Both the position numbers and the translations under genes were made by a program. Below, piece by piece: positions 15,540 through 24,400 of a DNA stretch of 33,858 bases; the stretch's first letter is position 1; each line of letters begins with the position of its first letter. Origin of the DNA: a virus; IMG/VR virus record IMGVR_UViG_3300047510_000938, positions 1 through 33,858 of that record; one strand, written 5' to 3'. The notes under the pieces are model-generated. The model was not told where the DNA came from. It saw only the letters and a program-made list of their open reading frames with translations, and made no database searches.

Positions 15540-17194
15540 TGCAATATTTTTATGACGGTCAGATACGCAGATATCTCACACAGATAGTTAGAGCATTCAG
15601 TAACTTTAGTTACCAAGATGCCGATGGCGATTTGCGTACTGTGCCAGTAATGTATGGTGACATTTCCAGACAGGTTGCTAGTATAATTCGAGACAACAGC
15701 GAAAACAAATTGCCCAGTGCACCAAGAATGGGTGTTTATATAACTGGCTTGCAATTGGATCGCAGCAGATTAAGTGATAGTAGTTTTGTAAGTAAAATAA
15801 ACTTGCGTGAAAGAGATTTTGACAGTGTTGCAGGCGATTATGGAACACAACAGGCCAAAGGCTATACAGTAGAAAGATTGCATCCAACACCTTATACACT
15901 GAGTATTAACATAGATGTATGGAGCAGCAGTACTGATCAAAAATTACAGATACTGGAACAGATCTTTATGTTGTTCAATCCAGACTTGGAATTTCAAACC
16001 ACTGACAACTACATAGACTGGACCAGCTTGAGTGTGTTACAAATTGAAAATATTAATTTTAGCAGCAGAACTATTCCAGTTGGAACAGAAAGTGAAATTG
16101 ATGTTGCTACACTAGGATTTACTGCGCCTATTTACATTTCGCCGCCAGTTAAGGTTAAGAAACTAGGAATTATTACAGACATTATTACTAGTATATTTGA
16201 TCGTGAAGCCGGCACTATTAGTTTAGAAGGATTTAATCCTCCTACAGATGGCAAGGCATGGAGTTCAAACGGCGTTACAGTACTTCCAGACGGTACTGTG
16301 GTTGATCAAAATGGCCTTACCATGACAGTTAGCAGTGGCAGCGGTAGACTGGATCTGAGTAGTCCTATTGTGGTAAGTTATAGAAATTTTGATCTTAGTG
16401 TGCAAAATGGTATTGCTAAACTGGTTATAAACAAAAAATTACGTTTAGGAGAGATCAACTGGCTTAATGTTCTTGAAGCAGAGGCTCCTGCAAAGTATCA
16501 AAATGGCATTAGTCAAATTCGTTTGTATAGAGTAGAACTAGGAACACCTATCATAGGTACCTTTACAATCAGCAATGATAAATTTGAAATGGATATAGAC
16601 TACGATATCGATACTTTACCCAGTGATACTGTTATTCAAGGACCTGCAAGAAACAATGGCAGTATTGATTTTGTAATCAATCCTATCACTTGGAACCCTA
16701 CAAGTTTTAAAACTGTAGGAGTAAGAGCGTTACTTACAGGACCTGTCGGTGGTAAGGTTGAAAGAAAATTTAATCTAACAGAAAAAACAACAAGAATTGA
16801 TACTGATGTAGATGAATCTATAGTTTATAGTCATCAAGTTTTTGTCAACGGAACACCAGTTGCTACTAACAGCAAAAACATAGACGACAAGTATGTTATT
16901 GAATTTGCTACAGCGCCAAGCATCAACAGCTCAATACGTTACGAACTATATCTCAACGAAGACGGTGCAGATGCTTGGAAAAACAGCAACGGCAGCGATT
17001 TTGTTGCTGACCAAAATGATATAGTTGAGTGGGACGGATCGCGATGGCATATTGTGTTTGATGCCAGCGAATCGACACAGATTGTATATGTTACTAATTT
17101 GACAACCAATCAACAGTTGTACTGGAACAAGTATTTTTGGCAGGCCAGTGTCGATGGATATTATCCAAGAGGTACATGGGAACTTGTGCTTTAA
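15539..17194 (+). CDS. 15: Tail completion / sheath terminator, T4 gp15-like
   Basis: gp15 caps the tube and sheath and joins tail to neck. The first 225 residues follow T4 gp15: YFYDGQIRRYLTQIVRAFSNF, RTVPVMYGD, LPSAPRMGVYITGLQLDRSR, and HPTPYTLSINIDVW followed by QKLQILEQIFMLFNPDLEF (about 118-152), then the paired strands LSVLQIENINFSS and IDVATLGFTAPIYISPPVKVK. At 551 aa it is twice the T4 length (272). Residues about 230-551 are an extension of beta-rich segments ending in VEWDGSRWHIVFDASES and YWNKYFWQASVDGYYPRGTWELV, resembling tail-fibre or adhesion-type modules. The ATG overlaps the gp14 TAA (TAATG), so the two are translationally coupled. Confidence 0.88.
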   Translation: MQYFYDGQIRRYLTQIVRAFSNFSYQDADGDLRTVPVMYGDISRQVASIIRDNSENKLPSAPRMGVYITGLQLDRSRLSDSSFVSKINLRERDFDSVAGDYGTQQAKGYTVERLHPTPYTLSINIDVWSSSTDQKLQILEQIFMLFNPDLEFQTTDNYIDWTSLSVLQIENINFSSRTIPVGTESEIDVATLGFTAPIYISPPVKVKKLGIITDIITSIFDREAGTISLEGFNPPTDGKAWSSNGVTVLPDGTVVDQNGLTMTVSSGSGRLDLSSPIVVSYRNFDLSVQNGIAKLVINKKLRLGEINWLNVLEAEAPAKYQNGISQIRLYRVELGTPIIGTFTISNDKFEMDIDYDIDTLPSDTVIQGPARNNGSIDFVINPITWNPTSFKTVGVRALLTGPVGGKVERKFNLTEKTTRIDTDVDESIVYSHQVFVNGTPVATNSKNIDDKYVIEFATAPSINSSIRYELYLNEDGADAWKNSNGSDFVADQNDIVEWDGSRWHIVFDASESTQIVYVTNLTTNQQLYWNKYFWQASVDGYYPRGTWELVL

Positions 17195-17208
17195 CAATAA
17201 TTATTTGT

Positions 17209-17640
17209 ATGAATAAGATTATTTGCAGTGGTGCCCTATTTTATAGTCTAGACACAAAACGTTTTTTATTGTTGCACAGAGCGCAAGGTAAAAAGGGCAA
17301 TCTATGGGGATTGGTTGGAGGAACCAACGAAAGTTGCGAAACTCCTTGGGAGGGACTTCGAAGAGAAATCGAAGAAGAAATTGGCTCTGTAATTATTAAA
17401 AAAACAGTACCGTTGGAAACATTTATCAGCAACGATGACCATTTTCATTTTCACACATATCTTTGCGTTGTTGAAAAAGAATTTATGCCAGCTCTTAACC
17501 ACGAACACAACGGATATAGTTGGGTAAGTTTTGGCAATTGGCCAAAGCCGTTGCATCACGGATTAAACAATACATTAAAAAACAAAAACAATACTCAAAA
17601 GCTAGAAACTGTTATTCAGCTTGTGGACATGATTGCTTAA
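17209..17640 (+). CDS. Nudix hydrolase
   Basis: Nudix enzymes cleave nucleoside diphosphates linked to another moiety (damaged dNTPs, ADP-ribose, dinucleoside polyphosphates). The Nudix box is nearly complete: it begins at the G of GGTNESCE, keeps the Glu six residues later, and has REIEEEIG seven residues after that, so the metal-binding REx2EE core is intact. The usual final aliphatic residue after the last Gly is Ser here. Substrate cannot be told. I start at the ATG at 17209 (143 aa, MNKIICSGALFYSLD) because the frame upstream lies inside gp15. It follows gp15 by 14 nt with no clear Shine-Dalgarno sequence. Its 3' end overlaps the oppositely oriented 871-aa gene by 29 nt. Confidence 0.9.
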   Translation: MNKIICSGALFYSLDTKRFLLLHRAQGKKGNLWGLVGGTNESCETPWEGLRREIEEEIGSVIIKKTVPLETFISNDDHFHFHTYLCVVEKEFMPALNHEHNGYSWVSFGNWPKPLHHGLNNTLKNKNNTQKLETVIQLVDMIA

Positions 17641-20227
17641 ACTGTTCTAACAGCCAATCAAAGTTGTTGATTTTTGCCAATGCTGCTTTATCGTCTTTAT
17701 TGACTTCGCCATAAGCTCTACCTGCTTGTGCGCCTGCTATTGCATATTCTCCAAACGGTTTATCGCTACCACGTGTACACCATGCATTGAGTCTGAATTC
17801 AGTTTCTTCAGCAATCTGTCTATCAATTGCTCTGCTTGCAAGTTTTGCACATTCTCTAAATCCACTACGCCATGCACTAAATGGGTCTGTGTTAAATGCA
17901 GTTTTGTTGCTCATTTCTGCAATAGCTTTGAAATTTTTACTAATACTGGTAGTCATGTCCGGACTGTTTACGTCTACTGTTTTGGTCAATTCAGTCGGTA
18001 GCAGTTTTACACCACCGTATCCGTACACTAGACTGTTTACAGGATTATAGCTGCGCCATACATAAACTGTACTACGACCATCAACATCGTATCGAGCAAT
18101 CTGATAATTAAAATCAAATGTATCTAGTATTTCAGCATCTCCATCTACTACCCAAAACATTTCAGTATCGCACAGATTTGCAGCGGCAATATGTGCTTGG
18201 TGAATACCTTTGACTCCGTGTACACGTTTAGCATGTGGATAACGTTGTTTTAACAAGTTATAGTTTTGGTCAGCATTGGGCTCATTGCTGCTGATAAACA
18301 CAATGTCATATGGCTTAGGTTGACTTACAACTTGATCGTATTCTTTTTTAATTGCAAAAAATCTATATTCTATTTCACGCTGGCTTAAAGTATTGTGTCG
18401 GTTAACCAAACTTACACCGTCATAGTATTCACCATTTTTCCAAACATGATTGATTTTTCTTTCATATTGATTTTGATAAGTTATATAAAAATCCCAATCA
18501 AAGGTTTTGTCAACAACAATATCATTGTTAATCATAAAAAACATTTCGTTATCAGTTTGTTCTAGTGCAGTTTGATACTCAGCGTAGTTGTTTACTGTAA
18601 ACACAGGATACGGTTTAGGAACACTTGCTACAATATCCCATTCTTTTTTCTTGATGTAAAATCTATGTTCAACTTCTTTTTCGCTAACCAATAAATGTCT
18701 ACTGAACAACACAATACCATCTCTGTGTTCTCCGTTTAAAAACACATGATTTATTTCTCTATCATATCTATTATGATGACTAAAATACAAATCAAATACA
18801 AAATTATCTGCAACTTTTACATCGCCGGGCACACCCCAAAACAGTTCACTGGTTGAATTATACAATGCATTGGTATAATCGTCATAGTTGTTGATGGTAA
18901 ATTTATCGTAAGGCTTTGGTTGGCTAGCTACAACCGGGTGTTCTTTTTTATCGATATAAAATCTATGTTCTACTTCATTTTTGCTTACTTCTACACTGGT
19001 GCTGTGTAATACAATTCCGTCATAGCTGTCTCGATTTAAAAACACATGTGTAGTATTTCTGTCCAGTACATTTGTTTCGCTAAAATACTCGTCCCAAAGA
19101 AATTCATCTGCAGGTACAGTATCACTGGGAATACCCCAAAACATATTTGTAGTGCTGTTCTTTTTTGCATCTAAATAGTCTTGATAGGTGTCTATGATAA
19201 ACCGTTCAAACTGTTTACTTTGACTCACCGATTGTTCGTGCTCTATCCTGTTTGCTAAAAATCTATATTCAATTTCTTTAGAAGTCACAGGGGCATGTTT
19301 ACTATACAATACAACGCCATCATACTTGTTGCCGTTTAACCAAACATGATTGCGTTTTCTCAGTTGACTTTGATGGTCAATATAATAATCGAAAATGCTG
19401 TTGTCCAGTATTAGGATGTCCTGCGGAACGCCCCAAAACATTTCGGTTGTGGTTTTTTCTAATGCTTCTAGATATTGTTCATAGTTGTTGATTTCAAATC
19501 GATCGTATGGTCGCGGGTTGCTGGCCATAATTCGTATTTCTTTTTTGTTAACAAAAAATCTATGAGATAGTTCTTTTTCAGTGGCACTATAACTTTTAGG
19601 AACAAGCGCAACGCCGTCTAACCTATCTACATTGCCGTTGCCAAACACATGCACAAAGTCTAGACTCCATTCATCTGGATCGTAGCTGAATTTAAAGGTA
19701 TCTCTTACTATAACATCGTCGTATACCAACCAAAACATATCAGTAATACTACGTTGTCGTGCCTGTTCAAAACTTTCAACTACTTGCAACGTTGGAAAGC
19801 GTTCTACTAGTTTACTGTGCGAAGTTCTATCGTTACCTATGTAAAAAATATCAAAACGCTCTTTTCCACAATAAACATCATAGTCTCCGCAGATATAACT
19901 GTGTTTGACTGTAGGATAATCACCTGGTTCTGTTGGAACAAGTTTTACTCTTCCCCAGTCTTTGATTTGTCTGCTCTTTTTGTAAACATATGGAAATACA
20001 TGCACAGATTTTTCTTGAGTTTCGCCGGGTCTAAAGTACCAAGGAAAGCTATCATAAACACGAATTGTAGGATCAACTACCCAAACAAATTCAGATGTTC
20101 CACGATAGTTCGAAACTTTGCTGTCGTCGTAAACAACAGGATATCTATCAAAGATGTGATTCTTTAAAAAGTCTTGTCCGTTGTGCAACGGTGTTGAAAA
20201 CCGTTCGAATCTGTCAATAGCTCTCAT
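17612..20227 (-). CDS. Tandem glycosyltransferase-like repeat protein (871 aa)
   Basis: Seven related units are spaced about 100-128 residues apart, each anchored by a (M/L)FW-type strand followed by an acidic turn: FVWVVDP (47-53), MFWLVYDD (164-171), MFWGVPQD (263-270), MFWGIPSD (362-369), LFWGVPGD (462-469), MFFMINND (562-569) and MFWVVDGD (690-697). Each is followed about 30 residues on by HVF/HVW (76, 193, 294, 394, 494, 594; YVW at 723), then a DG(V/I) strand, and in units 1-5 by (H/Y)RF(F/Y/L). Only the last unit keeps D-G-D-A-E-I, a D-x-D typical of GT-A metal/nucleotide-sugar binding, plus a nucleotide-binding-like start (FISSNEPNADQN) and the acceptor-side segment up to about 815. 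The gene overlaps the upstream glycosyltransferase by ATGA. Interpretation: a multi-unit GT-A-like protein with one probable active site; substrate unknown. Confidence 0.8.
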   Translation of the reverse strand: MRAIDRFERFSTPLHNGQDFLKNHIFDRYPVVYDDSKVSNYRGTSEFVWVVDPTIRVYDSFPWYFRPGETQEKSVHVFPYVYKKSRQIKDWGRVKLVPTEPGDYPTVKHSYICGDYDVYCGKERFDIFYIGNDRTSHSKLVERFPTLQVVESFEQARQRSITDMFWLVYDDVIVRDTFKFSYDPDEWSLDFVHVFGNGNVDRLDGVALVPKSYSATEKELSHRFFVNKKEIRIMASNPRPYDRFEINNYEQYLEALEKTTTEMFWGVPQDILILDNSIFDYYIDHQSQLRKRNHVWLNGNKYDGVVLYSKHAPVTSKEIEYRFLANRIEHEQSVSQSKQFERFIIDTYQDYLDAKKNSTTNMFWGIPSDTVPADEFLWDEYFSETNVLDRNTTHVFLNRDSYDGIVLHSTSVEVSKNEVEHRFYIDKKEHPVVASQPKPYDKFTINNYDDYTNALYNSTSELFWGVPGDVKVADNFVFDLYFSHHNRYDREINHVFLNGEHRDGIVLFSRHLLVSEKEVEHRFYIKKKEWDIVASVPKPYPVFTVNNYAEYQTALEQTDNEMFFMINNDIVVDKTFDWDFYITYQNQYERKINHVWKNGEYYDGVSLVNRHNTLSQREIEYRFFAIKKEYDQVVSQPKPYDIVFISSNEPNADQNYNLLKQRYPHAKRVHGVKGIHQAHIAAANLCDTEMFWVVDGDAEILDTFDFNYQIARYDVDGRSTVYVWRSYNPVNSLVYGYGGVKLLPTELTKTVDVNSPDMTTSISKNFKAIAEMSNKTAFNTDPFSAWRSGFRECAKLASRAIDRQIAEETEFRLNAWCTRGSDKPFGEYAIAGAQAGRAYGEVNKDDKAALAKINNFDWLLEQFKQSCPQAE

Positions 20228-20808
20228 AGTAGATTTGCCTTAATTCCAAAATGTGCAAGTTGAATATCTGCATCCACATACACTTCTATTCCGTGATGCA
20301 TTGCTTGATTGCAAAAATATATATCTTCGCCGCCGTAGGTATCTAGAGTTTTGTTGTATTCATGTGCAAACCAAGGCTTTGGTAATTGTTCAAATACCGA
20401 TCTCTTAACCAGCATACATCCCATTCCTACGGCCCAAACCGGATGTAACCCTGTGCGAGATTCTAATCTCAGATCAACATTTTTAGAATCAAGAAATGCT
20501 ACACTACGATATGGAGGATATCTAGTACTGTAATTTGCAGCAACTATATCTCGATCGTGTTTTAAAAAACGATCAATAATGTTAGCAGGAAAATGCATGT
20601 CGCTATCAAGCCATAGCAAATGTGTAGCACCAGTGTCTAGTGCTTCATTTGCTAATCTTGTTCTTGATTCTGCAATAACACTTCCACATACTACATGTAA
20701 TTCATAATCAATGTTATCTCGAGTAAGCCTGCCGGTTAGGTTAGCAAGACTTACAGCAAAATTAGTGTGTAGTGTATCGTGTGCAGGTATACAAATACCT
20801 ATGCGCAT
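20224..20808 (-). CDS. GT-A glycosyltransferase (family 2-like)
   Basis: It probably transfers a sugar from a nucleotide-sugar donor. The N-terminus MRIGICIPAHDTLHTNFAVSL is a nucleotide-binding beta-alpha start, followed by SRTRLANEAL (48-57) and the metal-binding D-x-D in HLLWLDSDMHFP (63-73; D68 and D70). GMGCMLVKRSVFE (128-140), GGEDIYFC (159-166, with E161-D162 as a likely catalytic-base pair) and a late AHFG (185-188, metal-ligand-type His) complete the family-2 pattern. At 194 aa it is a minimal GT-A domain without a membrane anchor. Its TGA overlaps the ATG of the 871-aa GT-like gene (ATGA), so the two are made together. The position just after the tail-fibre gene suggests modification of virion proteins, but DNA or cell-surface targets are not excluded. 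Confidence 0.85.
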   Translation of the reverse strand: MRIGICIPAHDTLHTNFAVSLANLTGRLTRDNIDYELHVVCGSVIAESRTRLANEALDTGATHLLWLDSDMHFPANIIDRFLKHDRDIVAANYSTRYPPYRSVAFLDSKNVDLRLESRTGLHPVWAVGMGCMLVKRSVFEQLPKPWFAHEYNKTLDTYGGEDIYFCNQAMHHGIEVYVDADIQLAHFGIKANLL

Positions 20809-20809
20809 A

Positions 20810-21193
20810 TTATACCATTGTGTTTGGAAGTGTTTCTGCGTTTAGATCTTTTTCTGCATCGATTGTTAATTTGTTCCAAATACGTGCTGAACCGGATGCA
20901 ACCTTGACACATTCTTTGAAGTCTTCGGCGCCAAGGCTAGCCATTGCAAGCATGTTTTCAGGTTGTACTTTACCGATTGTTAGCAAGTCTGCGCCTGCTG
21001 CACGACCAAAAGTTTGAATCCAATGATGGCGATCATCGTCTGTTGGAATGTCCATTGCTTCAATAGCTGCACGAACTTGTGATTCTAGTTCCGTGCCTAA
21101 CAATGGCGCAATAATATCCACTACCGACAATTTACGTGCCTTTGTGTGTTCGTTTGCTAAATCTACGTTTAGTACTTCGTATAAGGTTTTCAT
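20810..21193 (-). CDS. Small late protein of unknown function (127 aa)
   Basis: Function is not recognised. The protein is helix-rich and acidic, with segments ARKLSVVDIIAPLLGTEL, VRAAIEAMDIPTDDDRHHWI, ENMLAMASLGAEDFKE and a polar tail. There is no signal peptide, membrane segment or known motif. A clear AGGAG lies 8 nt before the ATG, supporting the start. It is 1 nt upstream of the glycosyltransferase start, so it belongs to the same operon, and it follows the 60-aa gene by 11 nt. It could be a fibre-associated chaperone or a small virion protein; there is no direct evidence. Confidence 0.75.
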   Translation of the reverse strand: MKTLYEVLNVDLANEHTKARKLSVVDIIAPLLGTELESQVRAAIEAMDIPTDDDRHHWIQTFGRAAGADLLTIGKVQPENMLAMASLGAEDFKECVKVASGSARIWNKLTIDAEKDLNAETLPNTMV

Positions 21194-21204
21194 ATGTGCT
21201 CCTA

Positions 21205-21387
21205 TTAATCTGGTATTGGGAAATAGAACCCGCCAAAACTAGCACTCATGCTAATAACCGTTCCGGCACTGATACCAATATATGTTCCAAGAACACTGAT
21301 AGTATAACTACTGGCAAATCCTCCTGCAACAAAATAGTTGCGGATTTGACTCATTGTAATTGTGCTGCCAGTTGGTGGTAGTGCCAT
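21205..21387 (-). CDS. Small Gly/Ser-rich late protein (60 aa)
   Basis: The sequence is beta-like and rich in Gly, Ser, Ile and Tyr. MALPPTGSTITMSQIRNYF at the N-terminus resembles short 'PxxGxITMSQIR' starts that I recall from phage tail-associated proteins. There is no cysteine or membrane helix. An AGGA ribosome site 8 nt before the ATG supports it as a real gene despite its size. Two candidate late boxes lie upstream: ATTAAATA at 21419-21426 and GATAAATA overlapping the fibre stop at 21467-21474. It directly follows the giant fibre gene and may be a fibre-tip or baseplate accessory; this is inference. Confidence 0.7.
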   Translation of the reverse strand: MALPPTGSTITMSQIRNYFVAGGFASSYTISVLGTYIGISAGTVISMSASFGGFYFPIPD

Positions 21388-21418
21388 TGTTAGTCCTATT
21401 TTAAATACAGTAACACAT

Positions 21419-21426
21419 TATTTAAT
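21419..21426 (-). promoter_or_regulatory. Possible late promoter variant ATTAAATA
   Basis: The minus strand reads ATTAAATA 31 nt upstream of the 60-aa gene, at a normal distance. It differs from the main motif at the second and third bases, so it is weaker evidence than the box at 21467. Confidence 0.35.
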
Positions 21427-21441
21427 TGGTGTCAAGTTAGA

Positions 21442-21460
21442 TAGCCGGCAAAACCGGCTA
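21442..21460 (-). terminator. Hairpin after the giant fibre gene
   Basis: A 7-bp GC-rich stem (TAGCCGG / CCGGCTA, loop CAAAA) lies 5 nt past the stop of the 3573-aa gene. There is no T-run after it on the minus strand, so it may be an mRNA 3'-end hairpin or a partial terminator. Confidence 0.5.
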
Positions 21461-21465
21461 CCTAG

Positions 21466-24400
21466 TTATTTATCCAGTAATTTTTCTACCATTGAACGTA
21501 GTTCATCGATTTGATTTTGTTGAGCTTTAAATGCCTCGATAAATGCACCTGCCATAGCACCATAGTTAACAGTTTTAATACCATCCTCTGTGGTGTGTAC
21601 AACTTCTGGGAAGTACTGTTCGATTTCTTGAGCAATAACACCCATATGTCTAGTTTCTTTATCTTCTAGATCTTTTCTCGTAAATGTTACACCGCGAATA
21701 CTTAAGATTTTGCTTAGAGGATCTGCAATAATTTCGATGTTGTCTTTTAAATTACAATCTGAGAATGCTGTAATTTCGCCTGTAGCAGTAAGATTACCTG
21801 TGGTTCTAGCAAAAGTAAATCTTGTTGTTGTATTATCTCTGATAAAGAGATCGCCGGTATAATGGTCAATAAATGTGTTTGTTCCGTTATGATAGAAACG
21901 TGTATCTGATCCTGTACCTAATCTCAGTTCAATGTTGTCACTAAATGTTAATGTGCCACCGACAATGTCTGCTACATCGCTGCGTAAGAAGCTAGTACTG
22001 TCGATACTATCCAGTGTATTAGCATTATCAGCAGTAATACCAGTTAATCCGCTACCATTACCAGTAAAGTTAGTGGCTGCTATGTTGCCAGTTATATTAA
22101 TACTGCCACTACCAGATAGTGTTCCGCTAAACGTATCGTTAGCATCACTGCGTATGAAGCTACCGCTATCTAAGCCATCGACTGTGTCTGCATCTAGCCC
22201 GCTACCAGTACCATCGTTACCAGCGTGCCACACTGTATGAGAGGCGTTAGTTACATTTTCATAGAATGTAAGTCCAGTTAGTCCACTGCCAATATCTAGT
22301 CTTTCGCTAGTAGCATCACTGGCAATACGCATTGTGCCGCCGTTTACATATTGGATGTATCCACGTCTTGTAGCACCTTGGTAGAACCCAATAAACGGAC
22401 TACCAGTAGCACTAGTATCAGAGAACTGCATTTGTTCACCGCTAAGACTGGTTGTAATCAGTCCAGTAACAGTATCAGCAGCATCACTGCGTACAAAACT
22501 ACCACTATCTAGGCTATCAAGTGTATCAGCATTAACATTGGTTAATCCACTACCATTACCGGTAAATGTATCAGTGCCAATGTTGATGTTGCCAAATCCG
22601 CTAGTGATTTCGCCTTGATTCAGAGCACCTGTGCCTGTTAAGTTACTGTAGATACCACTAATACGACCATTTGGTACAGTTCCGCTGCCTAAATTGGTTG
22701 CATTTAAAGCTTGTATTCCGGCGCCATTTGCAGTATTTAGACTGCCTGCATACAAGTCTCCTACTACACCCATGCCGCCGCCTACACGCACTGCACCGGT
22801 TGCTGTTGTGGTTGCTGCGCTAGTATCACTGAATGTTTTGATACCTTCCATGGTTTGGTTACCACCTAATCTAGCACCAGCAACTGTACCGCTGCTCAAG
22901 TTGCTTGCGTTTAGTGTGGTTAAGCCACTACCGTTACCTGTAAATGTATCTGTGCCGATATCGATGTTGCCAAAGCCACTGGTAATACTACCTGCATTGA
23001 GTGCTCCGGTTCCAGTGATACTCAATTGATGCTGTGTAACACCAGTTGCTTGGATACGTGCATCTGGTATAGTTCCACTTGACAAATTGCTGGCATTTAG
23101 TGTTGTAATACCACTACCGTCACCTGAGAATATACTGGTTCCGATGTTGATATTACCAAATCCTGTGTTGATACTACCAGCATTTAAAATACCTGTGCCT
23201 GTAATACTCAATTGATGCTGTGTAACACCAGTTGCTTGAATACGTGCATCTGGTATAGTTCCGCTGGTTAAATTACCTGCATCCATGTCGCCGATGAAGT
23301 TGTCTGCACGTATATCTTTGTTTACATACAATCCACCGCTGATCTTAACTGCGGCACTACCGCCAGCAAATGTTGAACCAGTTGCGTTTGTAGCATCCGT
23401 AAATGTTACAAGATTGTTTGATGCAAGAGTAGTAAATGCACCACTACTTGGAGTTGTATTGCCAATTGGTGTATTGTTGATTGAACTAACAAACAGTTGG
23501 CCGTCGATATACATATCTGCATTTGTGCGTAGATCCAGTCTAACAATAACTTCTGGATTAACCTGTCCTGCTAGTACAGCGGCAGCTTTGGTTTCACCTA
23601 TGGTCATTTGTCTTGCTGCTTGACCAAATGCAATGTTGGTTGCATTGTCTTTGAGCAAGTTAAATGTGCCAGTTTCGTCTGTATCAAGTGTGTTACCATT
23701 TACAAACAAGTTGCCTGCAAGGTTAACATTTGCATTAGCAATGTTAAAGTTACCAGTTGCTGCACCCATGTTAATTGTAGTTGCAGCACCAAATGCATTT
23801 ACAGTAGTTGCACCAGTGTTAGCAAGAGTAAATGTACCACCGCTAACACTTAGATCACTGAGTCCTCCAATCTGTAGATTACCGGTCACTGCTAGATCGT
23901 TGTTGATAGTGGTTGTACCACTTGCAGCACCAATACCAATTGTGGTACCTGCACCAAACGCATTAACAGTTGTGGCATTAGTGTTGAAAACATTAAAAGT
24001 TGTGCTACTAGTGCTTACACCACTTGTGAATGTTGGATTGTTTTGGAATACTAGAGCACCACTGCCGGTTTCGTCGCTAATTACTTCTGCTAACTGAGCC
24101 GATGTAGTTGCAGCAAATTGACTTAGTGGGTTACCAGTAATAGCAAGAGTGCCACTGGTCGGTAGTGTTATGCTAGTATTACCGGTGGTTGTTAATCCAA
24201 GACTATGCGCACCAGTGTGTGTAAAGTTTCCGCCAAGTGTAATAGTTTTGGTTCCATTGTTTACACCAGTACCGCCATATGTTGGTGATATAACAGTGCC
24301 TTGCCAAGTACCAGTTCCAATAGTTCCTACACTTTGAAGACTACTATTAACAACGTTTGTACCAAGTGTTGTACTGCTTAATACACTAGCATCGTTGATA

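Noticed and set aside
17137-17208. Upstream extension of the Nudix gene by 24 residues
   Set aside because: It lies inside gp15 in another frame and adds a sequence unlike Nudix N-termini. The ATG at 17209 starts right before the first strand.
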